Shown here in pieces: positions 30,497 through 39,835 of a DNA stretch of 64,000 nt. Origin of the DNA: Leminorella grimontii ATCC 33999 = DSM 5078. GTDB lineage: Bacteria; Pseudomonadota; Gammaproteobacteria; Enterobacterales; Enterobacteriaceae. The DNA is taken from contig NZ_AUUA01000005.1 in NCBI RefSeq assembly GCF_000439085.1, positions 166,424 through 230,423 of the forward strand, given 5' to 3'. The notes beneath the pieces are model-generated. The model worked only from the letters and a program-made list of their open reading frames with translations. It was not told the origin of the DNA and searched no databases. Every line of letters begins with the position of its first letter. Positions within the stretch are counted from its first letter, which is position 1. Made by a program: the position numbers and the translations under genes.

Positions 30497-31960
30497 ATGG
30501 CTACGTTCCGCAACTACTGGCGGTATTTTGTGCCGCCTGTTGTCAGTATTCTTCTTGCCTTAATGCCGGCGCCCGCCGGTCTGGACGCTCACGCCTGGCT
30601 TTACTTCGCCGTATTTATGGGCGTGATTGCAGGCCTTATTCTTGAGCCTGTCCCCGGCGCGGTGGTCGCGATGATCGGCATTTCCGTTATCGCGATTTTA
30701 TCCCCGTGGCTGCTGTTTAGCCCGGAACAGATGTCGCAGGGCGGATTCAAATTTACCTCTAAAGCTCTCTCCTGGGCGGTATCCGGGTTTTCCAACTCGG
30801 TTATTTGGCTTATCTTCGCCGCCTTTATGTTCGGCATCGGCTACGAAAAAACCGGCCTCGGCAGGCGCATTGCCCTGATGCTGGTAAAAAAGATGGGGCA
30901 TAAAACCCTGTTTTTAGGCTACGCGGTGATGCTGTCCGAACTGGTGCTGGCTCCCGTCACTCCGTCCAACACGGCCCGAGGCGCAGGGATAATCTATCCC
31001 ATCATCCGCAACCTTCCGCCGCTTTACGACTCCAAGCCCGACTCCGCGAGCGCCCGCAGCATCGGCTCTTACGTGATGTGGATGGGCATCAGCGCAGACT
31101 GCGTCACCAGCGCGATTTTCCTGACCGCAATGGCGCCGAACCTGCTCCTGGCCGGACTGATGAAGGGCGCGGCAGGCTCTGCGCTGAGCTGGGGCGACTG
31201 GTTTTTGGGCATGCTGCCGCTTAGCATCCTCCTGATTCTGCTGGTGCCTTGGCTTGCTTACGTGCTGTATCCGCCGACGCTTAAGGTAGGCGACCAGGAG
31301 CCTAAGTGGGCGGGAAAAGAGCTCGAATCGATGGGGCCGCTCTCTCGTCGCGAAAAGTGGATGCTGGCGCTAATGCTCGGCGCGCTGCTGCTGTGGATCT
31401 TTGGCGGAGAGTACGTCGACGCGGCAATGGTAGGCTACGGCATCGTCGCGCTGATGCTGGTGATGAAAATCATCAGTTGGGAGGACATCATCAGCAATAA
31501 GTCCGCCTGGAGCGTCTTCTTTTGGCTCGCGTCCCTCATTACGCTGGCGACCGGCCTGAACAACACCGGCTTTATCGCCTGGTTCGGCCAGCTTTTGGCT
31601 CGAGGGCTAGGCGGGTTCTCGCCGCTGGGAGTTATGGTAGCGCTGATCGCGGCGTTTTACCTGCTGCGCTACTTCTTCGCCAGCGCCACCGCCTATACCT
31701 CCGCGCTGGCGCCGATGATGATCGCCGCCGCCATGGCGATGCCGGACATGTCGCTGCCGGTCTTCTGCCTAATGGTAGGCGCAGCTATCGGCCTGGGAAG
31801 CATCCTTACGCCCTACGCTACCGGCCCCAGCCCGATTTACTACGGCAGCGGCTATCTGCCCACCGCTGACTACTGGCGGCTCGGCGCCATTTTCGGCGCC
31901 GTGTTCCTTGTGCTGCTGATAGCCACCGGCCTGCTCTGGATGCCGCTGGTGCTGGCATAA
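30497..31960 (+). CDS. ttdT: L-tartrate/succinate antiporter TtdT
   Basis: Inner-membrane anion transporter of the DASS/CitT family that takes up tartrate in exchange for succinate in E. coli anaerobic tartrate fermentation. It has 487 residues, the E. coli length, and about 12 membrane segments. Conserved stretches include LEPVPGAVVAMIGISVIAIL, LAPVTPSNTARGAGIIYP and the C-terminal TPYATGPSPIYYGSGYLP. Third gene of ttdABT. The succinate exchanged out is produced from tartrate through oxaloacetate, malate and fumarate. Confidence 0.94.
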   Translation: MATFRNYWRYFVPPVVSILLALMPAPAGLDAHAWLYFAVFMGVIAGLILEPVPGAVVAMIGISVIAILSPWLLFSPEQMSQGGFKFTSKALSWAVSGFSNSVIWLIFAAFMFGIGYEKTGLGRRIALMLVKKMGHKTLFLGYAVMLSELVLAPVTPSNTARGAGIIYPIIRNLPPLYDSKPDSASARSIGSYVMWMGISADCVTSAIFLTAMAPNLLLAGLMKGAAGSALSWGDWFLGMLPLSILLILLVPWLAYVLYPPTLKVGDQEPKWAGKELESMGPLSRREKWMLALMLGALLLWIFGGEYVDAAMVGYGIVALMLVMKIISWEDIISNKSAWSVFFWLASLITLATGLNNTGFIAWFGQLLARGLGGFSPLGVMVALIAAFYLLRYFFASATAYTSALAPMMIAAAMAMPDMSLPVFCLMVGAAIGLGSILTPYATGPSPIYYGSGYLPTADYWRLGAIFGAVFLVLLIATGLLWMPLVLA

Positions 31961-32021
31961 GGCGCAGTCCGATATCGAAAGCCGGCGTCAGGTCGGCTTT
32001 ATTCATAACGAGGAGGCTACC

Positions 32022-32936
32022 GTGGAACTCAATCAACTCCGGTGTTTTATTGCCGTTGCCGACGAACTCCATTTCGGCCACGCGGCGCAAAAGCTGGATA
32101 TGCTGCCGTCGGCACTGGGTCGCTACGTTAAGCTATTGGAAGAAGAGCTGGGCATCCGGCTTTTGACGCGTTCGACCCGCAACGTTTCCCTGACGCCCCA
32201 CGGGCGGTTGTTTCTTGATGAAGTCAGAAGCATCGTCAGCGGGACCGACAGCCTGGTACAGCATTTTCAGAAGCTAGGCCGCCAGCAGGGAGGCCGGCTT
32301 CGCATCGGCACCATAGACAGCACGGCAGTAAGCCTGATCCCTCCAATTCTGCACGCGTTTCGCAGCGCTCATCCGGACGTCGACATCCAAATCGTAGAAG
32401 ATAAAACATCAAGGCTACTGCCCAAGCTTCAGTCCGGGCATCTGGATCTTGCCTTCATTCGCCCGGCGGAGCGCCAGAACGAAGGGTTGGAGAGCCGCTT
32501 TCTGTTTTATGAAGACATCGTGTTGGCCATCTCCGACCGGCATCCGCTGGCGCGGCTTGACGAAGTTCGCGTTGAGGATCTGGCAGACATTCCGCTTATC
32601 GTGCCGCAGCGCAGGGTGCGCCCCCACAGCCACGACCTTACGCTAAACCTGTTCCAAAACGCGAGGCTCAAGCCGCTTCTGATACAAATCGGCGACGAAA
32701 AGCAGACCATTATAAACATGGTGGCGGCTGAGATAGGCGGCGCCGTGATGCCCCGCTGGGTAACCCGGATGTCCCTGCCTAACGTCAGCTTTGTCCCTCT
32801 GGCGAAGGAGTATGAGCACGTGCGGAAAATGCTGCCCGTCGCCGCCGTCTGGGTGAAGGGGATACGCGATGAAGCGCGGGACAACATGATGTCCATCGTT
32901 AGCCGAGAGCTGGAGAAAGTTTCAGCGCGATGCTAG
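32022..32936 (+). CDS. LysR-type transcriptional regulator, target unknown
   Basis: 304 residues starting at GTG 32022 behind a GAGGAGG site. N-terminal winged helix-turn-helix (ELNQLRCFIAVADELHFGHAA, LDMLPSALGRYVKLLEEELG), then a LysR effector domain beginning near residue 90 (GRLRIGTIDSTAVSLIPPILHAF). It resembles the BenM/CatR-like branch in layout, but no close named relative is recognised. It follows ttdT by 61 bases on the same strand, yet ttd already has TtdR; the converging FAH-family gene and its transporter are the more likely targets. Confidence 0.85.
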   Translation: MELNQLRCFIAVADELHFGHAAQKLDMLPSALGRYVKLLEEELGIRLLTRSTRNVSLTPHGRLFLDEVRSIVSGTDSLVQHFQKLGRQQGGRLRIGTIDSTAVSLIPPILHAFRSAHPDVDIQIVEDKTSRLLPKLQSGHLDLAFIRPAERQNEGLESRFLFYEDIVLAISDRHPLARLDEVRVEDLADIPLIVPQRRVRPHSHDLTLNLFQNARLKPLLIQIGDEKQTIINMVAAEIGGAVMPRWVTRMSLPNVSFVPLAKEYEHVRKMLPVAAVWVKGIRDEARDNMMSIVSRELEKVSARC

Positions 32937-32955
32937 AAGATAGAGAACGGCTAAG

Positions 32956-32988
32956 CCTTCCGGCCGGGCGAACTGCACCCGGCCGAAA
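32956..32988. terminator. Hairpin between the LysR and FAH-family genes
   Basis: GGCCGGG pairs with CCCGGCC around a 9-base loop, with further TTC/GAA pairing outside, between convergent stops. No T-run; a bidirectional terminator is inferred from position. Confidence 0.5.
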
Positions 32989-32993
32989 TAGCC

Positions 32994-33854
32994 TCAGCGA
33001 GACAGCACCGCCGACAGCGCAGACACCCTGTTCACTAGGCGGCCAATTTTATCAATTTCTACCTCGATGACGTCCCCTTCCTGCATAAACAGAGGCGGGT
33101 TGCGCTTTTTACCTACGCCGCCGGGCGAGCCGGTAATAATCACATCGCCGGCCACCAGCGGGCTAAAACGAGAAATGTACTCCACCAGGCAAGCAATAGA
33201 GTTAACCATATTGCCCGTTGAGTCGTTTTGAACCTGATTGCCGTTCAAAAACGTTTTGATGGTGAGATCCTGCGGATCGGTGATTTCGTCGCTGGTCACC
33301 AGCCACGGCCCGAACGCGCCGGTTTTTCGCCAGTTTTTACCTGAAGTAAACCAGGTAAACTGCATATCGCGCACCGAGCCGTCCATGAAGCAGCTGTAGC
33401 CCGCGATGTGTTCCAGCGCGTTTTCACGGGAGACGTTATCCGTATCTTTTCCAATAACGACGGCCAGCTCGCCCTCATAGTCAAACTCATTGCTTTCATC
33501 GGGCTTACAGAGCGCTCCGTCGTGAGCGGCAAGTGAATCGGGAAAGCGAATAAACAGCGTCGGCGCGTTGATGGTTTGCTCAAACTCAACGCGCTTTTCC
33601 ATATAGTTCATGCCCGCGCAAAAGATCTTCTTCGGGTTTTCTATTACGGGTAAAAACTGAATGTCCTCCAGGTTAAAGTCAGCCTGTTCCAGCTTCATTT
33701 CTTTGAGTTCTTCTAAAATCCGCCCTGCAATGGCCGACTTAAGATCGGGAAAATAGGCGCTGTAGCGTTTTCCTAAATCATAAACCTGATTACCCTCAAC
33801 CCGCCCCCAGGTTTTATTTCCCGTCGTCGGATTAATAAAGCTCAATAGCTTCAT
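32994..33854 (-). CDS. Fumarylacetoacetate hydrolase (FAH) family protein
   Basis: 286 residues with the FAH fold: N-terminal domain about 1-70, then a catalytic domain. The metal site is visible as Glu127 and Glu129 (FDYEGELAVVIGK) and Asp158 (CFMDGSVRD), followed by GPWLVTSDEI and the late ITGSPGGVG motif. The family includes hydrolases, isomerases and decarboxylases acting on 2,4-dioxo acids, for example in 4-hydroxyphenylacetate or pentose-acid degradation; sequence does not decide which. It lies downstream of an ACS-family transporter on the same strand, 248 bases away, suggesting a small uptake-plus-catabolism unit. Confidence 0.85.
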   Translation of the reverse strand: MKLLSFINPTTGNKTWGRVEGNQVYDLGKRYSAYFPDLKSAIAGRILEELKEMKLEQADFNLEDIQFLPVIENPKKIFCAGMNYMEKRVEFEQTINAPTLFIRFPDSLAAHDGALCKPDESNEFDYEGELAVVIGKDTDNVSRENALEHIAGYSCFMDGSVRDMQFTWFTSGKNWRKTGAFGPWLVTSDEITDPQDLTIKTFLNGNQVQNDSTGNMVNSIACLVEYISRFSPLVAGDVIITGSPGGVGKKRNPPLFMQEGDVIEVEIDKIGRLVNRVSALSAVLSR

Positions 33855-34102
33855 ATTCGTGCCTCGTATAGCCTGTTTGTTAAAAATCTGACTCGTTAAT
33901 TCATTATGTTTCTACAGTCAATTACCCGCGCACGTACTTGCACACAGCTGCGCATAAATAAGGCGTCGTCATTTTCTTTGAAGAAATAGTTAGCATCAAT
34001 GTAAATGATTATTTATTTAAATTATTTAATTTGGTTAATTTTCAACATACCCGACACGCCGCTACGTTTGATAATGCCGACGTGCCGGACAGCGCCTCGG
34101 GT
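33855..34102. other. Gap between FAH-family gene and ACS transporter
   Basis: 248 bases, AT-rich, with no gene. The FAH-family gene may have its own promoter here. Confidence 0.5.
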
Positions 34103-35419
34103 TTACTTGCTCAGCTCGGGAGAAAGAGACGCCCTCTTCTCCTGCCTTCTGCGGTTAAAATCAACCAGCAGGGTCAGCAGCGCAGATATCACCAGCATTC
34201 CGGCAACGCAGTAAAGCGCAGCGGAAAAATCCCCGGTCGTCTCCTTTAGCCAGCCGATAATGGTCGGTCCGGCAAACCCGCCCAGGTTGCCGATAGCGTT
34301 GATGGCAGCAAGCCCCGCAGCTGCCGCTGGCCCTGAGAGGAAGAGGGAGGGGATGCTCCAAAGCGGCGGCTTGCATGAAGAAATGCCGATATTCGCCATC
34401 ACCAGCGCCACAATCGCGACCGGCAAGATCTGAGCCGAGCCCGTCAGGACAAATCCGGCACAGGCCAGCAGGCAGGCGCAAACCACGTGCCAGGTGCGCT
34501 CTTTGGTTTTATCCGAATGCCTTGCCCACAGGATCATGGAGATAGCCGCCAGCGCCGAAGGAATGGCGTTAACAAAGCCAATCTGTAGCGTCGTCAGCCC
34601 GAAGGACTTGATGAACTGGGGCGACCAGATGTTAAGAGAATAAAGCCCGGCCGAGGTGCCGAAATAAACCACGGCAAGCGTAAGCACGCGAATGTCCGTC
34701 AGTCCCTTCCAAACGCTGGTTTTTACCGCCGTTGCCTGATTTTGCTTTTCCGCCGCCAGAGTACCAATCAGCCACTGGGTTTCCTGCTCCGTCAGCCAGC
34801 GGTTTTTCTCCGGGCGGTCGTTCACGTAGAAGAGCGTAAACACGCCCATAACGCCGGCGGCAATGGTGCACAGTAAAAACATCAGTTGCCACCCTCGAAG
34901 CCCCAGCGCGCCGTCCATGCTGAGAATCGCCCCGGCCAGCGGAGAGCCCAGCATCGCCGACAGCGGCGCCGCCGCCATAAACAGCGCAATCACCTGCGCC
35001 CTGCGCTTAACGGGGAACCAGGTGCTCAAATAGAGGATAATGCCTGAGAAAGAGCCCGCTTCCGCAACGCCCAGCAGGAAACGCACAACGTAAAACCCGG
35101 TCGCCGTCTCTACATACATCATGCAAGCGGTAATAACGGACCAGCTGATAAGGATCCTCGCCAGCCAAATGCGCGGCCCGACCTTTTGCAAAATAATGTT
35201 GGAAGGAACGTCCGAAATAAAGTAGCCGAGAAAAAACAGCCCTGCCCCTAATCCAAAGACCGCGTCTGAAAAGCCGAGATCCTGATTCATGGTCAGCGCC
35301 GCAAAGCCAATGTTGATGCGATCGAAGAAGCCGATGAAATAAACCAGCATGACGTAGGGGACGATTCGCCACGTAATTTTCTTCAGCGTTATTTGTTCCA
35401 TAGAGTTATTCATAGTCAT
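34103..35419 (-). CDS. MFS transporter, anion:cation symporter (ACS) family
   Basis: 438 residues with 12 predicted membrane segments and the MFS loop (GPRIWLARILISW) after segment 2. The N-terminal RIVPYVMLVYFIGFFDRINIGFAAL is the ACS-family hallmark found in carriers of tartrate, 4-hydroxyphenylacetate, phthalate and hexuronates. The true substrate is unknown; the linked FAH-family enzyme argues for an organic acid. The preferred start may be one of two ATGs (MTM or MNNSMEQ), both close together. Confidence 0.87.
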   Translation of the reverse strand: MTMNNSMEQITLKKITWRIVPYVMLVYFIGFFDRINIGFAALTMNQDLGFSDAVFGLGAGLFFLGYFISDVPSNIILQKVGPRIWLARILISWSVITACMMYVETATGFYVVRFLLGVAEAGSFSGIILYLSTWFPVKRRAQVIALFMAAAPLSAMLGSPLAGAILSMDGALGLRGWQLMFLLCTIAAGVMGVFTLFYVNDRPEKNRWLTEQETQWLIGTLAAEKQNQATAVKTSVWKGLTDIRVLTLAVVYFGTSAGLYSLNIWSPQFIKSFGLTTLQIGFVNAIPSALAAISMILWARHSDKTKERTWHVVCACLLACAGFVLTGSAQILPVAIVALVMANIGISSCKPPLWSIPSLFLSGPAAAAGLAAINAIGNLGGFAGPTIIGWLKETTGDFSAALYCVAGMLVISALLTLLVDFNRRRQEKRASLSPELSK

Positions 35420-35833
35420 TTCCCGGTGTGGTTGAGAACGCCTTAGTCGCTTTGTTTTTGCCTGTTACGAATAAGATTCAAAACACTGCTCACGGAAAAT
35501 ATGCGCCGCCGCGCCGGGATAATCATCCCATCGGAATTATATAAAAAATTAGAATTATCTATTTAATTAAATATAAGTACGGTAAATACTGAAGAAAAAA
35601 TACTATCGCAATGAAATACATTGAATTAATTTGTCTACAAAAACGACTTCCTTACCCTTTTTCTCGTCTTTACGGGCCATAATTATCGTTAATAATTGTG
35701 ATAAAAATCAACATTTGACAAATTTAATACGATAGCCGCCATTAATACTTTTTTTGATAGCGCAATAGAATGAATTTTAACAGGTTAATAATTATAAAAG
35801 GCCGAAAGCGGTTAGAGGATTTAAATAACGACC
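35420..35833. other. Gap between the two MFS genes
   Basis: AT-rich, no gene. The first part should hold the promoter of the ACS transporter; I see no repeat or mobile-element remnant. Confidence 0.55.
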
Positions 35834-35858
35834 GCGCCCCGGGCAAAGCCCGAGGCGC
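35834..35858 (-). terminator. Hairpin behind the MHS transporter gene
   Basis: GCGCCCCGGGC-AAA-GCCCGAGGCGC, an 11-position stem with one mismatch, about 50 bases after the stop. The T-run is poor. Confidence 0.5.
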
Positions 35859-35909
35859 AGCGTTGAGTAGTAAAATGACGAGAAGCTTAAAGCGAAAGCG
35901 CCTTTCTTT

Positions 35910-37241
35910 TTATCCCACGACGGTAGAGCCTTCCTCCACCTTTGGCGCCGCGCTGACGAGCGGGGCTTCCGTTTCGTTTAAATCGTTGCGCAGATAAACG
36001 CCTAACAGAAAGCCCATAATCGACAGCGCCAGAACGTAATAGGCCGGCGCCATCGGCGTGAGCTTCATAATGTAGGTCACGCATACCGGCGTAAGCCCGC
36101 CGAAGATAGCGTAAGAAACGTTATAAGAGAAAGAGAGCCCGGAGAAGCGAACCACCGCAGGGAAGGCCCGCACCATCACGAACGGCACCGCCCCAACGAC
36201 GCCCACGCACAGCCCGGCGATGCCATAGGTGATAAACAGCAGGTCGACGTTGGTCGCCGAGTGGTAGAACACCCAGCTTGCCACCGCCAGCATCAGGCTG
36301 CCGCCGATAAAGGTTTTACTGGCGCCGAAGCGGTCCGCCGCCAGCCCTGAGAGCACGCAGCCCACGCACAGCGCGATAATCGCTACGCTGTTAGCCTTCA
36401 GAGCGATAACGCGATCGATGCCGAACTGCGTTTGCAGGTAGTTGGGCGTCATCAGAATCACAACCACGATCCCCGCCGACAGCAGCCAGGTCAGCAGCAT
36501 GGATACTACTACCGCACGCGGATAGTTCATTACGACCGACTTCAGCGGCAGCTCGGCAGCCAGCGCTTTGCGCTGCTGCATTTCAACGAATACCGGCGTC
36601 TCTTTCAGCCAGCGGCGCAGATACATGGCCACCAGGCCAAAAATGCCGCCCATGAAGAACGGAATGCGCCAGCCGTATTGATGGATGGTTTCGATGCTCA
36701 TTGACGAGTTAATCAGCGTGGCGATAAAAGAGCCCAGCAAAATGCCGATCGTAAGCCCAGCGGTCAAAACGCCGCAGGCGATGCCAATGCGCCGATTCGG
36801 CACGTGCTCCGCGACGAACACCCACGCGCCCGGCACCTCCCCGCCGATGGCGGCGCCCTGCAGGATGCGCATCAACAGCAGCAGCAGGGGCGCGGCAATG
36901 CCGATGGTTTCATAGGTCGGCAGCATGCCCATCGCCAGCGTTGGCAGCGCCATCAGAAGAATGCTCAAGGAAAACATCCGCTTGCGGCCAACCAAATCGC
37001 CAAAGTGCGCCATGATGATACCGCCTAGAGGGCGAGCCAGATAGCCAGCGGCAAAGATGCCGTAGGTCTGCATCAGCACCAGCCACTGCGGCATCTCGCT
37101 GGGAAAGAACAGCTGGCCGATAACCACGGCGAAGAAGACGAAAATGATGAAGTCGTAAAACTCCAGCGCCCCCCCCAGGGCGGCCAGCGTTAACGTCTTG
37201 TAATCCTGCTTGTTCAGAGGGCGATTTTTTTGCTGAATCAT
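35910..37241 (-). CDS. MFS transporter, metabolite:H+ symporter (MHS) family
   Basis: 443 residues from the ATG at 37241 (MIQQKNRPLNKQDYK); a longer frame upstream to 37337 is AT-rich and not protein-like. The motif LGGALEFYDFIIFVFFAVVI, then RPLGGIIMAHFGDLVGRKR (loop 2-3), and LLLMRILQGAAIGGEVPGA (segment 4) are typical of MHS carriers such as ProP, ShiA and KgtP. The substrate is unknown. The ribosome site is weak. It stands alone between the ACS carrier and mog. Confidence 0.86.
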   Translation of the reverse strand: MIQQKNRPLNKQDYKTLTLAALGGALEFYDFIIFVFFAVVIGQLFFPSEMPQWLVLMQTYGIFAAGYLARPLGGIIMAHFGDLVGRKRMFSLSILLMALPTLAMGMLPTYETIGIAAPLLLLLMRILQGAAIGGEVPGAWVFVAEHVPNRRIGIACGVLTAGLTIGILLGSFIATLINSSMSIETIHQYGWRIPFFMGGIFGLVAMYLRRWLKETPVFVEMQQRKALAAELPLKSVVMNYPRAVVVSMLLTWLLSAGIVVVILMTPNYLQTQFGIDRVIALKANSVAIIALCVGCVLSGLAADRFGASKTFIGGSLMLAVASWVFYHSATNVDLLFITYGIAGLCVGVVGAVPFVMVRAFPAVVRFSGLSFSYNVSYAIFGGLTPVCVTYIMKLTPMAPAYYVLALSIMGFLLGVYLRNDLNETEAPLVSAAPKVEEGSTVVG

Positions 37242-37412
37242 AAAAAACCATCTATTGCCATAGGGTGAATAAAAATAATATGAAAATTCATGTAAAATAT
37301 TTTTTACTATATCGTAATCATAACAATACACCAGCAAAGAACGCAGCTATTTTGTAAAAACGTGAAGAAACCGAGTTAATATTTTGATGAGAAAAGAAAA
37401 ATAGGTTTTCAG

Positions 37413-37451
37413 AGAAAAAAAAGCCCAACTGCGGGCTACGCAATCGGGCTT
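37413..37451 (-). terminator. mog terminator
   Basis: On the minus strand AAGCCC...TTGCG pairs with CGCAG...GGGCTT and is followed by eight T, 20 bases after the mog stop. Confidence 0.82.
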
Positions 37452-37471
37452 ATTTAAAGAGAAGCGCTATG

Positions 37472-38053
37472 TTATTTAGCGCGAATGGCGCTCTTGGGGC
37501 GGAAGGCAGCAACGACGTCGGTATGAGTTTCCACGTAGGGGCCGTCCAGCAGCTGAATGCAGTAAGGAATGCTGGCGAAAATGCCCGATACCAGCACCTT
37601 CCCGCTTTCGTCCTTAACGCCTTCCAGCGTCTCTTTTATCGACTTCGGCTGCCCCGGCAGGTTAACGATCAGCGCCTGCTTGCGAATAACGCCGACCTGA
37701 CGCGAAAGGATCGCCGTCGGCACATAGTGCAGGCTAATCTGACGCATCTGTTCGCCAAACCCCGGCATCAGGCGATCGGCCACCGCCAGCGTCGCGTCCG
37801 GCGTAACGTCGCGCCGCGCCGGGCCGGTTCCGCCGGTAGTCAACACCAGGTGACAGCCTCGCTCGTCCACCAGCTCGCAGAGCGCCTCTTCAATCATGGC
37901 CTGCTCATCGGGAATAAGGCGGCTTAGGGTTTCAAACTCGCTGCTGACGGCGGCCTGTAGCCACGACTCCAGCGCGGGGATCCCCTGATCCTGATAAATG
38001 CCGTTGGAAGCGCGGTCAGACACTGAAACCAGACCGATGCGTAGTTTATTCAT
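37472..38053 (-). CDS. mog: Molybdopterin adenylyltransferase Mog
   Basis: Adenylates molybdopterin before molybdate insertion by MoeA. It has 193 residues (E. coli 195); motifs TTGGTGPARRDVTPDAT (71-87) for substrate binding and NLPGQPKSIKETL are intact. AGAGGT precedes the ATG. In E. coli mog lies between talB and satP; here a secreted unknown protein separates it from talB, and the ttd/FAH/MFS block separates it from satP. Confidence 0.97.
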   Translation of the reverse strand: MNKLRIGLVSVSDRASNGIYQDQGIPALESWLQAAVSSEFETLSRLIPDEQAMIEEALCELVDERGCHLVLTTGGTGPARRDVTPDATLAVADRLMPGFGEQMRQISLHYVPTAILSRQVGVIRKQALIVNLPGQPKSIKETLEGVKDESGKVLVSGIFASIPYCIQLLDGPYVETHTDVVAAFRPKSAIRAK

Positions 38054-38168
38054 AGTTACCTCTGTTGCTCGCTGAACCCTGTTGCTAAACCCTATTTATA
38101 TGGCGCGTATCATACGCTGATTGTGGCGGTTTTTGCAGTGTTGAGCGGTGAAGGGCGTGATGAGGGGC

Positions 38169-38195
38169 GAAAAAATACCGGTCAAAAGACCGGTA
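38169..38195 (-). terminator. Terminator of the unknown exported protein gene
   Basis: TACCGGTC-TTTT-GACCGGTA perfect 8-bp stem followed on the minus strand by TTTTTTC, about 100 bases after the stop at 38297. Confidence 0.85.
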
Positions 38196-38296
38196 CAGCA
38201 ATGTAACTGCGAGAAAATGGGATAAATAAAGCAGCCGTGCAATACAGCAATCACCGTCATTGGAATCGCTATCCCTCAAACGGATGACATGGTGCC

Positions 38297-38761
38297 CTAA
38301 TGGCCTCCCGCTTTGAGGTAAATATCAACAATCGACGAAGGAATATCATCGGATATTTTCTCAACCCCAAAAACATCCGACTGAAAACCTGCCATATACA
38401 TGATGACAAACGGCGTTCCAGGCTTCTTCTCGGTGAGATAATTTTGCGATTCAGACGAGACGCTATAAGTTTTATTTTTATCAGAAGGCATTAACAACCC
38501 CGCGCCCTTAATGATAACGGTACATTCGGGAAACGACTCCTCTCTGAGCTGCTCTTTTTCCGGCACAATGACAGGCATAAAGTTGGGCTGACGGTTTGCC
38601 GACTCAACCATCGCAAGGTAACTGCTATCGCTTTGCTTTTGGATATAAAGATCGGTCTGCCCCTCTATTTTATAACTCCCCTGAAGTTCCGGACAGGCAT
38701 GAGCAAAAACTGACACCATCAGTAGGAATCCACCCAATATCGCTCTCGGTAGTCGCGTCAT
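38297..38761 (-). CDS. Unknown exported protein
   Basis: 154 residues, no family recognised. A signal peptide is clear (MTRLPRAILGGFLLMVSVFAHA, cut near residue 22), leaving a mature protein starting at Cys23. The sequence before the cysteine (FAHA) is not a good lipobox, so a periplasmic protein is more likely than a lipoprotein; a second cysteine (FPECTV) could form a disulfide with the first. There are no other membrane segments. AAAGGGA lies before the ATG and a clear terminator follows, so it looks like a real, singly transcribed gene inserted between mog and talB. Confidence 0.7.
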   Translation of the reverse strand: MTRLPRAILGGFLLMVSVFAHACPELQGSYKIEGQTDLYIQKQSDSSYLAMVESANRQPNFMPVIVPEKEQLREESFPECTVIIKGAGLLMPSDKNKTYSVSSESQNYLTEKKPGTPFVIMYMAGFQSDVFGVEKISDDIPSSIVDIYLKAGGH

Positions 38762-38819
38762 AAATTGTCCCTTTTATTAATGACCAGTCGGCAAATCAGA
38801 AGGCGTAGCCTCTAATCGT

Positions 38820-38844
38820 AAAAAAGACGCCCGCAGGCGTCTTC
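38820..38844 (-). terminator. talB terminator
   Basis: AAGACGCC (on the minus strand) pairs with GGCGTCTT around TGCG, followed by TTTT, 37 bases after the talB stop. Confidence 0.88.
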
Positions 38845-38881
38845 TTGTATTCGGCAGACCAAAGCCAGCACAGATTGTCGA

Positions 38882-39835
38882 TTACATCAGCCCAACAATC
38901 ATCTTCTCCAGCTTCTCCTGGTCGATAGCAAACTTGCGGATGCCGTCCGCCAGCTTTTCTACCGCCATCGGATCCTGGTTATGCTGCCAGTAGAACTCGG
39001 CTTCGGTAATCGCCTGAGGGCGCGCCTTGACTTCGCCCGCGTAGGACAGCTTGCGCTCAACTTCGCCTTGGCTTTCGGACAGCTCTTTAAGCAGCGCCGG
39101 TGCGATGGTCAGGCGGTCGCAGCCCGCCAGCTCAAGGATCTCGCCGGAGTTGCGGAAGCTTGCGCCCATCACGACGGTGCTGTAGCCGTGCTGCTTGTAG
39201 TATTCATAAATCGCGGCCACGGAAATTACGCCCGGATCTTCTGCCGGCGCGAACTCTTTCTTCTCGCCGTTGGCCTTGTACCAGTCGAGAATGCGGCCAA
39301 CGAACGGAGAAATCAGGTAGACGCCCGCTTCGGCGCAGGCGCGCGCCTGAGCAAAGGAGAACAGCAGGGTCAGGTTACAGTTAATGCCCTCTTTTTCCAG
39401 CTGAGCGGCGGCGCGGATGCCCTGCCAGGTTGAAGCCAGCTTGATAAGAATGCGATCGTTAGTAATGCCCGCATCGTTGTAAAGCTTAATCAGGCGCTTG
39501 GCCTTAGCGATGCTAGCCTCGGTGTCGTAGGACAGGCGCGCGTCAACTTCCGTTGAAATACGGCCCGGGATAAGTTTGAGGATCTCAAGACCGATATTCA
39601 CCGCCAGCTTGTCGGAGGCGTCGATAACCTGCTGCGCACGGTCGCTGCTTTGCCCCTTCGCCCAGGCGATTGCGTCGTCAATCAGCTTACGGTATTCCGG
39701 CAGCTGGGCCGCATTCAGAATCAGAGAAGGGTTGGTGGTGGCATCCTGCGGCTTGTACAGCTTCATTGCGGCGATATCGCCTGTGTCCGCTACTACCGTG
39801 GTGATTTTACGTAAAGAGGTAAGTTTATCAGTCAT
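38882..39835 (-). CDS. talB: Transaldolase TalB
   Basis: Pentose-phosphate pathway enzyme moving dihydroxyacetone units between sugar phosphates. It has 317 residues, as E. coli TalB; Schiff-base Lys132 lies in [11 protein letters not shown] and Asp17 in VADTGD, at the E. coli positions. It is divergent from yaaA and monocistronic. Confidence 0.97.
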   Translation of the reverse strand: MTDKLTSLRKITTVVADTGDIAAMKLYKPQDATTNPSLILNAAQLPEYRKLIDDAIAWAKGQSSDRAQQVIDASDKLAVNIGLEILKLIPGRISTEVDARLSYDTEASIAKAKRLIKLYNDAGITNDRILIKLASTWQGIRAAAQLEKEGINCNLTLLFSFAQARACAEAGVYLISPFVGRILDWYKANGEKKEFAPAEDPGVISVAAIYEYYKQHGYSTVVMGASFRNSGEILELAGCDRLTIAPALLKELSESQGEVERKLSYAGEVKARPQAITEAEFYWQHNQDPMAVEKLADGIRKFAIDQEKLEKMIVGLM

